From the NCBI GenBank assembly GCA_029948255.1, contig JALIZF010001714.1:488001-552000 (forward strand): a stretch of 64,000 nt of DNA. Reading direction: 5' to 3'. Positions 51,497 to 63,299 of this stretch are shown here, piece by piece. The position numbers and the translations under genes were made by a program. The notes beneath the pieces were generated by a model. The model saw only the letters and a list, made by a program, of their open reading frames with translations, made no database searches and was not told the DNA's origin. The stretch is from Telmatactis stephensoni (lineage: Eukaryota > Cnidaria > Anthozoa > Actiniaria > Isophelliidae). Positions within the stretch are counted from its first letter, which is position 1. Each line of letters starts with the position of its first letter.

Positions 51497-54400
51497 ATTG
51501 ATTGATTGATTGATAATGCATAAGTTGTAGTTTGAAATTATTTTAGGTTTGAACATTTTCAATCTGGTTTGATTTTTTATGCCAGTACTGTATTATATTC
51601 ATTGAACATTTCATAATCTGGAACAATAGAACTAGAATCAATCTGGTCTAAAAATTTTCAAACAAAAAGTCATAATTTCAAAACACAGCCCATACCAGTG
51701 CATCTGTCTTACCAGATAATATCCAGGAAGTAATTTTTGCAAGAATTCAGCTTCTTTATGGTCTACTGTCTTGATTATAAATTGATTATCACAAGTAACA
51801 AAAAAGAGCGAACCACTGGCCCCAGGGTTGGAGAGTTCTTGTAGAGGATCATTACAAAGTGACATCTAAAAACAAAACATGAATATTCTCATATCTGCAA
51901 CAATATTTTGGTTATGACTGAAACAAATTTGAATTGAATTCTTTAAGAAGCAAGATTATGACTTGTCAACAAGTTTGACTAATGTATGTTTTTCATTTAA
52001 ATTTGAGCCACACCTAGTGATAGGCTAAGCATTACTATTAAGTGAACCCCAAATCACCATTTAAGTGATCTCCGCCACTAATTAAAAGTGATTTCTGAAT
52101 AGCCACTAAAATGGTCCCCTGGAATTTGAAACAGAATAATAATCTACCAGTCTGACATTCAAACAACGCTTTTGCGGGGAGGATTCGCCTGGTGTGACAA
52201 CACTAAAAACGGCTGCGAAGGAGACTAGGAGTTGAGAAATGGGTCAATAACATTTATCCATTGGAAGTTGGTTATTCACCTCTGCCCACCAAAACAAAAA
52301 TTGACAAAATTTGTCCTAAAATCCTACCCAATGACTAAATACGATCTTTAGACAATGAATAGAGCTATACTATCATTTTGGTACTTGCAGGTCTTCGTGA
52401 TTTAATTACTTTTCATCGACAGAAGCAAATAACCAGATTCCAACAGACATTTTGAATGTCTGAGTTAGCATTATTTCAAAAACCACTGTAAGCAGCTCTA
52501 CAGTTCTCTCGCTTGTCTCAATGGTTTGTCATTTTGACTTAATATATCCCTATCAAAAATCAAAGGATGGTGATGACTGAGAAAAGCACAATGCCATGGA
52601 TAACATTCTTACCATAAAGTCATCTGGCTTCATGTGAAAGAGGTCTCTAAAAAATCTTCAAAGACATCAAATCAATATGAAATATTAATCTGGCTATTGG
52701 GAATAATTATTCAATCTCAAGTGTGTCTTGCCCTCCAGGCAAAATTAGATAATGAGAGTCATAAACTATTAGAGACCTCAAGATTGACGTTTTTGGCAAA
52801 CTGCTAGCGACAAACGGCAAAATCTGACCTTGATTTTGATTTTATATTTTACTCTAATCCTTAAATCAATCCAACTTTGAAGCAAATAAAGAACTTCTAA
52901 ATCTCTTAACAACAGAAAATACAAATATTTTCACTTGAAAAAACAGATGAGGACAGCGGGCTAAAGTTTGTTGTTTGTTGCCATTTGTAACCGTAAACAT
53001 CAATCTCAAGGTCTCTAGTAACAGCTGATTGACAGTAACCTTGAGTATATTCACAGCTAAAGTATTTTCAATTGCGCTAAATGTTTAAAAAAGGTAATAA
53101 TAGACATACATGTAACAACAATTATTTTTTAATAAACAATTATAATTGTTATTCACATACAGTACATTTAATTATGTAGAGTAGATTTCATATGACTGTG
53201 AAAATGGCACCTCACAGTCACAGCTACGACAGGAATTTCAAATGTTTTTCTAGACATCACAGCATTGACATGGCCATGGCACCACATGGTCTGTTGCACA
53301 CTCATATGAAATATGCTCTAGCAATGTCTTGCCACATTGGGTGGGAGGAAGAGTAAACACAAGCCTTTGACATTGAACCCATATAACCCACACAAGGGCC
53401 ATTTTAATAATACTGACACAGGAAATCCACAAGGTTCTATTATTTCTAATGACTTTTTTATCCAAAGGGGAATGGGCACCAAATCCTCTATTGAAAATGG
53501 TTCTTTTGGGGAAAAAAACATAAAAAAAAACAAAAAATAAAGTTCGATTTTATAATAAAACAGTGGATTTGAGTTTAGTGGTTTGATGTGTACATGTAGC
53601 TTGTACAATAGACATGGCTTTGATATTCTCAAGGGATTAGAATTGTGACATATTTTTTCTAAATGTCAAATAGCCGTTGGTATGCCAGTGGTCCCTCCAC
53701 TGAGGCAAGACTTGAATTGACACTGTAGATGCAATTATAAATGGCTTACCTAAAAGCCACAGGTGCATAGGACTTGAACTTAAAATCACTAAATTTATGA
53801 GATGGAGTTCCTTTGGTGCCTTCACTAAAAACACAATGCAAACACAAAACACTGTTGTAAGGAATGCAGAGAAGTGTATTCTAATCAGTAACTATAAATA
53901 TGTGCACTACAGACTGTAAATCTACAAGACAGTGCATTTGTGTGCTTATTTCTTCATTATATTTATACGTCTAGTTATAATTGTTACTGGGAATTGTTAG
54001 AATGACAGATAAACATAACAACATGTTAGAAATCAGCATTACCTTGGAAACCAAACTGTTTCTATTTCAGCAAAGTCTTGCATAAGGACATCACGTTCCT
54101 GCTTGGCAGACAGTCTACCAACCTATGAACAATGGTAGTAATATTTCTTAACTGAAAATAATTATACTTACATTGACAGATTTACAGAGAACGTGACAAA
54201 ATAAGTAACAAATTTTATGAACTTTTCTCACATCTCAAAGAGAAAAGTCTGGCGTTCTGATCAATTGTTCCTATCTGCTCTTGAACTGCACAACACACAT
54301 GCATGATGTCTGGTCAAACTTAGCATATTAACTGCACACTTCAAGTATACTTACAGTAAATCCTATACCAAGTTGGATAGCAGATATTAAAGCTGACGAT

Positions 54401-56166
54401 GGAGTCTAAAGAACACAACAATCTTCATTATTTTCACTTTCGGATTATCAAATTAAACTTCTAAAGAGCAGTTAATATAAAACTTCATTATTAATGTCTG
54501 TATTGCTAGATATTCAAGATCAAACATTTAATGTACTACAGTGATTTAAATCATGCACAGATATTATTGCAATGTTTATTGTGTAGTGGCAATATTATTG
54601 TGGGTTGTCTTGCAGAACATATTGGCATATTTAAGTGTTACATATCGCTTTGAGTTGATTGAGATTGAGAAAGCACGTCTGAATTACATGTATCAACAAC
54701 AATATACTCTACCACTTCCATTGTTGGCTCAATGAATTTGACCAATTCCCTGATGTGAACAATATTAGCCATCAAAACCTTTTGAGTTTCATTTTATTTA
54801 TTTCACTTTCAGGATATACAAGCTAACCACAGCAGTATACCATACCTTTTTATATGTAGTTTCTCCTTTTTCATCTACCCTCCTATGGCCAAGCTTTGAT
54901 TTTGGTGTGGAGGCTTTGCCTTTGTCTGTCTTGTCATAACTTATAGACATGGCTTGAGCTGCAGATACCTAAAAGCAAAACAAAAACATCTTAAAAGATA
55001 ACACTAAGACCTGTAAGAATTATTGACCAATCAAAATTTGATAAGAAAGAGTTGCAATCCTATGGCATTATTATGCGAAGCAACTAGCTTTCATTTTGTC
55101 ATTATATAAGATCAATTTCTCTCTAACATGAGAGGGATTACTGATAGGATGCACATAAAAGGGAATTTTCTAGACAAGAAAATGGGAGAAGGTAGGGTAG
55201 TTGAGTTCACCCTGTAACTGAATTTAAACATACAATCATGTACATGACTTCATGTTACAAATTCATAATTATTTTCAGGACAAAAAAAAACTTTATTGTT
55301 GCCAAGAGTTCATTTGTAAGTATCTTAGCATATTTGCCTTTTAGATTCACACTTAATATGATCATTCATTCAAAACAATGAGATGAACATATCTATAAAT
55401 GAACTTTTTTTTGCAAAATGAAATATCATTCAAAAATTTGTTTTCTAATTATTGCACTGCAAAAAAGTATTATTACCATGAACATGCAATAAGCAACAAT
55501 CAGTAATTTAGGGTATTAATATTTGAAAAACTAAAACTTGCTTAGAAATTATACTTGAAATAAAAAAAATCACAATTTGCAACAGGATACATTCTAATGT
55601 TTGTTTTGTGAGTGAAATTAAAAATCCCATTTACAGTCAATCATTCTGTCCCAAACGTGAGCAATTTAAAAATTTAGTTTCGCTGCAAGCAAGGGAAACT
55701 AACAAACTAACAGGAAAAAGTAATAAAGGATAAAAAATCAATAGAAAAGAAGGAATTATTTTATTTGGAATTTTGATGGTCAGTAAAAAGTGCAGCACAT
55801 TCAAGAGAAAACGCAAAACGCATTGCTTTCTCCACTTACGTCTATTGGTGCTGGCCTCACTTTAGGTTTATCTGTGACTTTATAAGACGTGGATCCCCTT
55901 TCTGATAAAATTAAAAACAAAATCACGGACTTCAGACGATATACAGTGTAGGCCATATAGAAAGAGAACGAAAGAGGGCATGCAGCTCCAGCAGAGAATT
56001 TTGCTTTTTGTCAGCAAACCACGAAAAAGTGACTGCAAGACAGCTGATTGCATACCATCCACACTGTACCAGGATTCAAACACAATTCAGGGAACGCCAA
56101 AAAAACCGAGGATATCTTAGCGACCAAAATTCACCGTTTACCTGGTTCAAGATTGGTTTCTGCCAT
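39738..56166 (-). CDS. PIP5K1: Type I phosphatidylinositol-4-phosphate 5-kinase
   Basis: A complete gene of 18 coding exons encodes 688 aa. Exons: 56166-56142, 55901-55840, 54968-54846, 54405-54355, 54122-54043, 53824-53750, 52655-52613, 51865-51713, 51206-51147, 50553-50470, 47643-47551, 47338-47276, 46185-46038, 45816-45699, 45231-45099, 41765-41681, 41434-41204, 40177-39738. All junctions are AG/GT and the 2067 nt stay in frame. It makes PI(4,5)P2 from PI4P at the plasma membrane. Visible motifs are GETTYKK, the glycine-rich loop SNPGASGS (about 166-172), FIIK with lysine 185, YDLKGSTYKRR, IMDFSLL (about 311-317), GIIDILQ and the activation/specificity loop KKLEHGW with the PI4P-selective glutamate (about 427). 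After FKKLP (about 465) comes a 220-residue Arg/Ser- then Ser/Thr-rich tail unlike vertebrate paralogues. An in-frame stop lies upstream of the start. Vertebrate 1A/1B/1C cannot be distinguished; probably one pre-duplication orthologue. Confidence 0.94.
42906..44679. mobile_element. 1.77-kb giant palindrome flanked by TTAA
   Basis: GGTGGCTGGACCCTATTTCGC at the left tip is inverted at the right, and TTAA flanks both ends (42902-42905, 44680-44683). The arms are about 800 bp each, nearly identical, and meet around a spacer of about 175 bp (43705-43880). TTAA duplication suits Kolobok or piggyBac superfamilies. The element sits in a PIP5K1 intron. The paired 70-codon open frames in the arms (43307-43522, 44063-44260) are the same sequence in mirror image and are not convincing genes. 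Confidence 0.85.
43770..43868 (+). CDS. Possible captured first exon in the palindrome spacer
   Basis: Within the unique spacer an ATG opens 33 codons, ending exactly at a good donor (ccag|gtaact). The peptide is strongly basic ([17 protein letters not shown]) like the N-terminus of a nuclear DNA-binding protein or transposase. No following exon is visible before the right arm starts. It may be a relic of the element's own transposase gene or a host exon taken up by it. Product not recognised. Confidence 0.35.
45990..46023. repeat. (TCTG)n microsatellite beside a PIP5K1 splice donor
   Basis: Seven to eight tctg units lie about 15 bp inside the intron, downstream of the donor at 46037 on the gene strand, where it reads (CAGA)n. 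Confidence 0.85.
47862..47982. repeat. Inverted repeat gtttataatacactat
   Basis: gtttataatacactat at 47862 is mirrored by atagtgtattataaat. It contains the tgattggacgagag phrase shared with the 1600-1640 region, so it is an old MITE abutting the next one. Confidence 0.65.
47988..48147. mobile_element. 160-bp snap-back palindrome
   Basis: aaatcgcacgatcttctcgta, caattcagaattaatagt and tactcgtaatgttttgaaa are mirrored around the centre cgcctaaaggctcg. It directly follows the previous repeat. Confidence 0.8.
48159..49171. mobile_element. 1.0-kb element with CACGCCGGGCAC termini
   Basis: Arms of about 240 bp start CACGCCGGGCACAAA and end in the inverse, sharing cccaaaatcggcatgttaaa, catttgcaatgaacttttc and ctacatagtttgaaag. 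A second, independent inverted pair (48803-48923, gaacttcaaacaaaaaagttg and inverse) lies inside. No transposase and no clear duplication seen. Confidence 0.78.
49647..50254. repeat. 67-bp minisatellite, nine copies
   Basis: The unit starts gtaagccccattaagcacca and ends gactatctgtataga. Starts fall at 49647, 49719, then every 67 bp to 50188. The first unit is 72 bp with an extra insertion. Copies differ at cattgg/cactgg. It lies in the PIP5K1 intron between coding exons 10 and 11. Confidence 0.95.
50251..50399. mobile_element. MITE with TAGAG(C/T)AGATTTC termini, copy 1
   Basis: tagagcagatttcgtataa is mirrored by ttatgcgaaatctactcta, with internal ctgtgcagtgaccatg / catgcagtgcc blocks. It directly adjoins the 67-bp minisatellite, whose unit ends tatagag. 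A second copy lies at 53177-53320. Confidence 0.75.
51451..51512. repeat. (GATT)n microsatellite
   Basis: About 15 units of gatt with one ggtt interruption, preceded by an AT-rich inverted stretch (aaataaataattatttat). Confidence 0.95.
52164..52227. repeat. Relative of the 43-bp insertion
   Basis: gtgacaacactaaaaacggctgcgaaggagacta shares its core and right tip with the 23282-23324 insertion. The left part (caacgcttttgcggggagg) is extra. The left tip is not clear. Confidence 0.5.
52771..53016. mobile_element. MITE with AGAGACCTCAAGATTGA termini
   Basis: agagacctcaagattgacg is mirrored by catcaatctcaaggtctct. The interior (taatccttaaatcaatcc, gaggacagcgggctaaag) matches the 2833-2992 repeat in reverse. 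Confidence 0.75.
53177..53320. mobile_element. MITE copy 2 of the TAGAG(C/T)AGATTTC family
   Basis: tagagtagatttcatatga is mirrored by tcatatgaaatatgctcta. Internal gaaaatggcacctcacagtc and gacatcacagcattgac words match the 50251-50399 copy. A fragment also occurs near 60297-60375. Confidence 0.75.
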
Positions 56167-56720
56167 GATCAAGATAATAGCCAAGATTACAAAATCATAG
56201 CTGAGTTTTCAGGCTCCTCGAAGTCACACACAAACTACATAAATGCACGGCTTTCTTCAAACACTGTATAAGCTTATCTATGGTCTTCTTAGCGATTTTG
56301 GCGGCCAGAGATTACAATAATTTGAGTAAAAAGGCACATTATCATACAATTTCGCCACAGCCAGGAGATGTAGCACTTTCTCCCACCCCGAACAACTGAA
56401 GGACTGGTACGAGTCCAAAATCTATCAGTCAATAACTACTCGTAAAACTCTCGTGAAATATATAAAATCGATTATAAAAAATTCACCTTTACATATTCAA
56501 TCAAATAAAGGGATCCTGCACTAAATTTATTGCATAAAACGTTTAAAAAGTACTTTGACATAATTATATTATTTCATTTTATCAAAAGAAAACGACTACC
56601 AAAATGCTATTAGTAGCTTTAAGTCGATAATTATACGGAAAGCTGTTCGGAGTTCGCGAATGCGCGCGAACATCAGACGAAAACATTTCATCAGAGTAAA
56701 CGTACAAAGTAAGGGGGAAA
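56167..56720. promoter_or_regulatory. Divergent promoter region, PIP5K1 / MTFMT
   Basis: 554 bp separate the two start codons on opposite strands. It contains no repeat and a small GC-richer patch (ttcgcgaatgcgcgcgaaca, 56653). A shared bidirectional promoter is inferred from layout. Confidence 0.45.
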
Positions 56721-59700
56721 ATGAGACTGACATGTAGCCATTCTTCAACTTTATATCCAGGAAAACTTCCTTACAGAATCTTATTCTTTGGTACAGATCA
56801 CTTTGCTGTCACACCATTGAGAAAGCTAGTTGAAAATTTAAGGTTGGATTCCCAAGAATTTTATCTTATCTCGATATTGACTATTTGCAGATGGAAGCAT
56901 TCTTTCCTTATCAAGATGAGTTCTAAATAGTTGTTAGCCAATGGATTATCAGGAATTCAAATCAGAATATTTGATATTGTTGTGCCATTTATAGGCAATC
57001 ATTAGTTAAGCTTATTTGAAATACTTGTTGTTGTTTACTAAAGCTTTTTGAGTTTAGTTTGTAGAGGAGTTACGTTTAGTTCCACAGGAGATTTTTTATG
57101 TTAATCTTAAAATTTAATAACAGCACTTCATGTATTACATGGAAGTGATTGTCTCACATGACTGAGCATTAATGGTCTTCTGTGAGGGAGTGGGGAGAGA
57201 GGGAGGACAATTTAATTTATTTATTTCTGAAACGTGATTTAAGGTTTTATTTTGTCATGACGTGATTCCTGAGTCAAGTCTTTTTTACATGAGTGTTAAA
57301 AACCAAGTTTTGACTCAAAGGGGGACTAGCATCAAAATCATTCACATGACGTCATACATTCAACCTAAACATTCAGCTCCATACATTTCTTTATGCTTAG
57401 TTTCTAACTATTTCATTTCTTTCATGCTAAAAGTTTGTGTAAAGGAGTTTTCCTACATTGTTTAGGTTAAGGATGTATTTTCTAGTCAGTTTTCGTCATA
57501 ATCTAGAATAATTACGCTAACTGAAAATAAGCTTATTTCAAGTACAAATTGGAGCTGATTACTGTTGAGTGTATGACATCACTGACACTTCCAAAGATTC
57601 ATAAAAATCTAATACTTCCCATGAGAACTTTCAGAAAGCAAACTATCTAGTTATCAAATGGCACTTTGAGAGTCTTTCATTTTAGTTTCAATAAAGTTTC
57701 AGTAAAATTTGATATTGAAGCATTTTGATGCTAGTCCCCCTATGAAATGGCCAAGTATTTTTGCATTGAATGAATTTTGTAAAGGAATATGGGTGACCTT
57801 AATTCTATGAACCAAGCTTTAGCCTCGTAGAATCTGGAATGAGCTTTATTAGCCTTGGAGAAACTGAAAGCTGGGTAATAATCAGAATATTTGTTTGTTT
57901 GTTTGTTTGTTTGACAAAGAATATGTGGATTACTCTGAACAATGTCTTTTTGTTCTACTTGTCGCCTGTGGCATTGTTTCCTTTCGACCGTAGTGTATTA
58001 CTGCTGTATCATTTCAGAAAAAAATAACTCTTGTTTTACGGTGGGCAAAAAAGGTGTCAAAAATGACAAGGTTTATCAAACTTCTACAGTTTTAATCCAG
58101 TGAACACAAGACTTGGCATGAAGACAGTATACAAAATGTAATATTTTTTGTCAAAAAATCTGCCATTTTTGTTACTAAAATAGCACAAAATGGCTGATTT
58201 TTCAAATTGACCTGATCAGGTCGACCAATCAGTCCGGTGTTGAGAGAAAACTTTAATTCCATAACAAGTTCTAATGGACAATATCCCCAGTGGTATAAGA
58301 GTGAGAATTGAGAATAATACCCCCTGCAGGGATCATGACAATGTACAGCATGCAGTTGATTCCAAAGGGAAATGACAGAGAGAATTAACAAAGGTAGAAA
58401 AAAAAGTCAAGATTTCCAATGCATTATTAATTATTCCTTTTCTATTTTCAGGTCAGGTACCACTAATGGAAGACAAGTAGAAAGTATTGAAGTAGTATGT
58501 CCACCAGAAAGAAGGAGAGTAATTAATAAAGTAAATAGATAGCCTAGTTGAATATTTTATTAATTTGTACAGAATTATGCTCCTTCCCCTTCCCTCTTCT
58601 CCCTTCCTCTTCACACCCCACCCTATTAGACCTAATTGGGACCTTAATATTACATGTGTTCAACAAAGCTAAATAATTCCATAATAATGTGTGGATTATA
58701 TTGTGAGGACAGTCTTAGTCCAGACTCTGGGCCCTCCTTTGCCACTCCTCCTTTTCATTTGGGCTTCCTGTGTGGCAACACAGGAGACACAGGAAGCCCA
58801 AATGAAAAAGAGAACCAGTGAAGGAGGGCCCAGAGTCTGGACTAGAATAGTCTATATTGCTTGAGGAAGATAGTTTGCTCAGTCTGGAGAGAAATCTACA
58901 TGCATAAACATCCATTTTATCTCTCCACTCACAGTGTAAATGGCCTGGGGGGGAAGTCTGATTTGATAAGGGCAGGGATACTTGTTGTACCTTTTAGGGG
59001 TCCAAAATCTGCAATCTGATGCCAGTTTTATGGTACGTGTCTCAAATTTAATTGGACCACTAGAGACTAAGCAGGGTGTTTTCAGTGAATAAGATACCAT
59101 GCAGAGATAAGAAATACACCTACAACTGCTTCAATTATCTGACTTTTGTCACTGAACACTCATCGATAAAAGAGTTTTCATTCAATCATTTGTTTGAGTT
59201 GGTACCTTTAGGGGTAAAAATCATGAGTTGCCGCACCCACCTGGAGGGCCAGGTCACTTTCAAAATCTCTGGCTAGCATCCCCACCCTCACCACCCTCCC
59301 CATCCTTCTATATATAAATAAGGGTCACCCCCTAGGGTTATTATGCAGTAGCCTTACTGAGTTATTCAAAACAAAGAATACCCTCACACACAACTAAGAG
59401 GTAGCCTTGCTTATGCCTTTTACACTTATCACTTAATTTCCTTTGTCTTGTTTTGTACAGAAATTATTTGATACCAATAAATATATAACAGTCAACGAAT
59501 ATGCTTTATCAGAAGATCTTCCAATCCATTATTGGCGTGGGAAAGAAGGCTGGAGTGATGATTATAGGTAAAGACATTCGTACAGCTGTGAAACAGTGTT
59601 ATATGTGATTGACTGTAGCTCACAAAGGAGTCTCTCTCTCTTTTCTGTCTCCTCTCTTGGGCTTCCTGTGTTCATCTATATCAACAGACCTCCCAGCTAT

Positions 59701-62700
59701 ATATGCTAGCCCTTCTTTGAAAGTCAACTAAAGAATCCTAGTAGGAGTGAAATAAAAGAAAGGGTCACCTGGAGAGAGGATCAGAGGCCATTACTACATA
59801 ACTATTACAACACTGTACCTTTGAAATTCTCCTAAGATCCCATTTAATTCTGTACCATGATAGTGCTTTTTATGGGGTATTGGTGAAGCAAAACTAGACT
59901 TCATTATTTTACAGCAGTGTGATGTCATTTTTGTTAGAGGTGTATCAGACATTTGAATGGGCTTCACATCTACATCATGATCAAAACTCGAATAGCTAGT
60001 CCTGAAAATCACCTGATATAAAAAGTTATTATGCAATCTTTTGGGAGATAATTTACTTAGTTCCCAGACAAACCACTAAGTTATATTAGTAAGAGCTTTA
60101 TAGCATGTCCAAAACTTTCTTTTTTTACTCATTAAAATATTTAGAATTATCTGAGTTTTGATCATAGACTGAATTGGAATTTTAAACACGGCCACCTGAA
60201 AGCCATTCAAATTCCCAAGTTTATACTGGTCAAGGTTGATATCATCCATAATGTATTGTCATAATTTCTAATGGCATAGAGGGCAACAGTATTTTATCAG
60301 AGCGATGTCTATAAAATATTCACAATTCCTGTTGCAACCTGGTGCTGTGCGATGACCATGCTATTGTCACATTAACACAAAAACTGCTCTTTGGTTTTTA
60401 CATGTATAGCTTATGTGTAGTACATGTATGCATCAATTGTCAGACACTGACAATAATTTTTTTCAGATTAAACAGTCCATATGATATTGGCATTGTAGCA
60501 TCTTTTGGATATTTAATAACCAACAAAGTACTGGATTTATGTTTGCTGTAAGTTGTTATTGTTTATTCAAAGTTGTCAGAAAGATGTCAAAAAGTATTAT
60601 CAAAAACTTTGTGGTAGTGGCCACAGTTCAAAACATAGCACTGTAGAAGGAGAAATATAAATTCCAGGCATAACAATTTTATCCAAGTAGAGTTGTAAAT
60701 GTGGGAAAAACCAATGAATTTTTATATTTTGTTTGTTCATTCATCCATTTATTCATCAATCCATCCATTTGTTCATTTATTCATGTCTTTTTGTGAAGTC
60801 AGCAAGTTTTTTTCAAACTTTGAGATACATAGCATAGCATAGCATTGTCATAGCATTGTCATAGCATTGTCTGCATAGCATAGCATACATAGCATTGTCT
60901 GAATATTAAGAAGCCTCTTAAACTATCATGAATATCATTACTGTTTTCATCATTCTATTGATCTCAGAAAGCTAAGGGCTTGCTTCAAGTTTTTCTGCTT
61001 TCATTGATTGTGAATTCCTTGTGAATGCATATACCATATTTTCCATGATAAACAAATGTACAGACTCTTACTGTAGTCTAAAATATGTCTTTTTAATTGG
61101 GGCAACTTAATGAGATTGACTGTATATTGTCATTAAAAGAAAATTAGTGTGAGTTAAGAATGTAATGTTTATCAAACTATTTTTATTCTAGTGGTTCTAT
61201 AAATGTTCACCCATCATTACTTCCTCAATGGAGAGGAGCTGCACCCATGTCATACTCTATCCTTGAAGGTGCTAAGGAGACAGGGGTTTCATTAGTTGAA
61301 GTGTCTAGAAATAAGTAAGTTTGAAAGTCACTAAGTCTTGCTTGCTTGCTTTCATTCAGTCCTTCAGTTCTGTGTTCCATTATTCTTCATTTCCCTTTCA
61401 TTCATTTTGTTATCCATCTGAATTGCTTACTTTTGGGTTTGTTTGTTCAAAGATTTGATCTTGGGAAAGTCCTTCTACAAGAGAAAGTTCCAGTAAGTTA
61501 AATCCTCTTATTGATCTGTGATATGTGAATTACCATTGTCTCCAATGTCATTACAGCTGCCTCACCATATTCAGGCTATCAGTGCCTGTATGTTGTAGAC
61601 TGTATAACTGTTAAATCATGATCAATTTATAGAATGTTGTATTTTTTATTCAGATCCCTAACGATATAATGTTTGATGACCTGTCTGTAAAACTTGCATC
61701 TGTAGGGACAGAAATGGTAGGAGATATACATTAACCTACTTATTAGATAAACAATCAGACAAAATTATGTTACCATAAACTTATATGTAGGAAGGTGAAC
61801 CTTACAAATAACCCATTTTTGTACAGACTTTTGTAGTAATGATTTCAAAGGTTTTTCTGTGAGAATGGACTAATATATATTTAGAAACAAATTATAATTG
61901 AAGTTTATGATGAAGGAACAGTAGGGGAATATTAATTAGATATCTCATGTGAAAAGCTTGTGCATGTGCTGAAATTGGAGAGATTGTACATTCATTTGCT
62001 AAGAACAAAAATATCATGTCCAAGGAACATTTTCCTTCCAAAGAAGTAATCTGTTCATAATACCATACCTCATTAATATTCCCTTACTTATGTCATCAAC
62101 TTCAAGAATTTTTTTCTAAAAATAGAACGGCCACATCGAAAAAAAACATTCAAAATGGTTACTAAAAAAGTCTTCATATTAAGGTGCAGTAATACGAGCA
62201 ACAAAATCGCATAACTTGTGCAACATTGTTGCATTGCAAGTTGTACAGCAAATGTTGCTCGTATTACTGCCCCGCATGCAACTTGTCACGAACCAAAAGT
62301 CAATGTTGCAGGTTGCAAAAATTTGTTGCACAAAGTAGAACCACTTTCTACTTTTTGCAACAAGTAACTTGCAACAAACAATGTTGGGAGACAAGATTTT
62401 GTTGCTCGTATTACTGCACCTTAATATTGGTTATTTTCAGTCTTCACCCTTCCTGTAAGCAAAATATGCCTCTTTATTATGATTTCTTCTAACGAAGTGA
62501 TGATTGTTGTATTAACAATCTTATAATTTTACTTTATTCATCTTCAGCTCTTCAAAGCCTTGTCAAACTTTGATGAATATCTGAGAAATGCCAGGCCACA
62601 ATCTAACATAGATGTATCACATGGTAAGTCAAACATAACTGACACTAAAATCCACAAGGCATGTAGTCAATCTCGACAAGGATGAGAGAGAGAGAGTTTT

Positions 62701-63128
62701 TTAGGCTATTCCAACATTTTTGTGGTGCCTTAGATGTGTATTTATTTATAGCAAAACCCGCCAACCCTCTTGAGATTTGGCTGTTCTTGGTTTGCATCCA
62801 TTCCCAGGAGATTGAATTGAACAACAACAACAAAAACAAACAAACAAACAAACAAACAAACAAACAAAACCGGCGGCCATGCTGGTGAACTTGACAAAAG
62901 ATTACCGTGACTGGTGGACCTTTTGTTAAATTCACTCTCCTGAGAATGGTTGGCGGTAATTACACGGTATATCATGGAAGGAAGAGCTCTTTCCTCAGCT
63001 CCTTATGCCATTTTTTACTTTTTGTCAAAATTTTAGCTCCCAAAATGAAGAAGGAACATGGCTATATAAACTGGGAACAACACACTTGGGAATACATATG
63101 GAGAAGATGGCGAACTCTCTCAACTAGG
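56721..63128 (+). CDS. MTFMT: Mitochondrial methionyl-tRNA formyltransferase, 5' part
   Basis: Nine in-phase coding exons, 56721-56842, 58452-58530, 59461-59567, 60467-60547, 61192-61314, 61453-61492, 61654-61716, 62548-62623 and 63037-63128, give the first 261 residues. The last ends at a gtaggc donor and the rest lies off the right edge. The enzyme transfers a formyl group from 10-formyl-THF to Met-tRNA for mitochondrial translation initiation. Visible family motifs are the N-terminal Rossmann start [21 protein letters not shown], the catalytic [15 protein letters not shown] (Asn134, His136), the later catalytic aspartate in KFDLGKVL (Asp173), and the start of the C-terminal tRNA-binding domain ([15 protein letters not shown]). 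The short basic N-terminus before the fold (about 20 residues) would be a weak mitochondrial presequence. Intron 63129 onward carries repeats. Confidence 0.92.
57320..57740. mobile_element. Inverted-repeat element gggggactagcatcaaaat
   Basis: gggggactagcatcaaaat at 57320 is mirrored exactly at 57722-57740. About 380 bp of AT-rich sequence lies between. It is in MTFMT intron 1. Confidence 0.65.
58716..58844. mobile_element. 129-bp near-perfect palindrome
   Basis: tagtccagactctgggccctc is mirrored by gagggcccagagtctggacta. Inner tcatttgggcttcctgtgt / acacaggaagcccaaatga meet at a short loop. A ttgggcttcctgtgttcat fragment recurs near 59658. Confidence 0.85.
58925..59340. repeat. Decayed relative of the 25481-25845 element
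   Basis: Shares acc(t)tttaggggt words (58990, 59200) and the C-rich/ataagggtc end near 59310 with the upstream element, but the terminal arms are degraded. Confidence 0.4.
60564..60647. repeat. Solo arm of the 39271-39567 family
   Basis: attcaaagttgtcag, aactttgtggtagtggcca and catagcactgta match the right arm of the 39271-39567 element. The other arm is absent. Confidence 0.6.
60826..60902. repeat. catagcat(tgt) tandem repeat
   Basis: Short array of catagcatag and catagcattgt units in an MTFMT intron. Confidence 0.8.
62183..62420. mobile_element. 238-bp MITE flanked by TTAA
   Basis: Terminal inverted repeats GGTGCAGTAATACGAGCAAC / GTTGCTCGTATTACTGCACC, flanked by TTAA at 62179-62182 and 62421-62424. 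Internal gcaacattgttgcattgcaa and ctactttttgcaacaa motifs match 28051-28297. Confidence 0.85.
62783..62952. mobile_element. Second copy of the ATTCTTGGTTTGCAA MITE
   Basis: ttcttggtttgcatccattc and ttcactctcctgagaatgg match the termini of the 12591-12752 element. The interior has acquired an (AAAC)n run at 62828-62868. It lies in the MTFMT intron before coding exon 9. Confidence 0.7.
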
Positions 63129-63299
63129 GTAGGCAATTACTCAAACCATACGTTGAGAAATGACCCAGAATTCAGCCACGTGCACAACAATGTTTCTATC
63201 AAACTATTTTTGAGAAACATAACGCATCGAAACGAAGTTTCACAGAGCATGTGTAACTTATAATAAATTTTCTATTATACAACAACAAAAATTTGGTTC

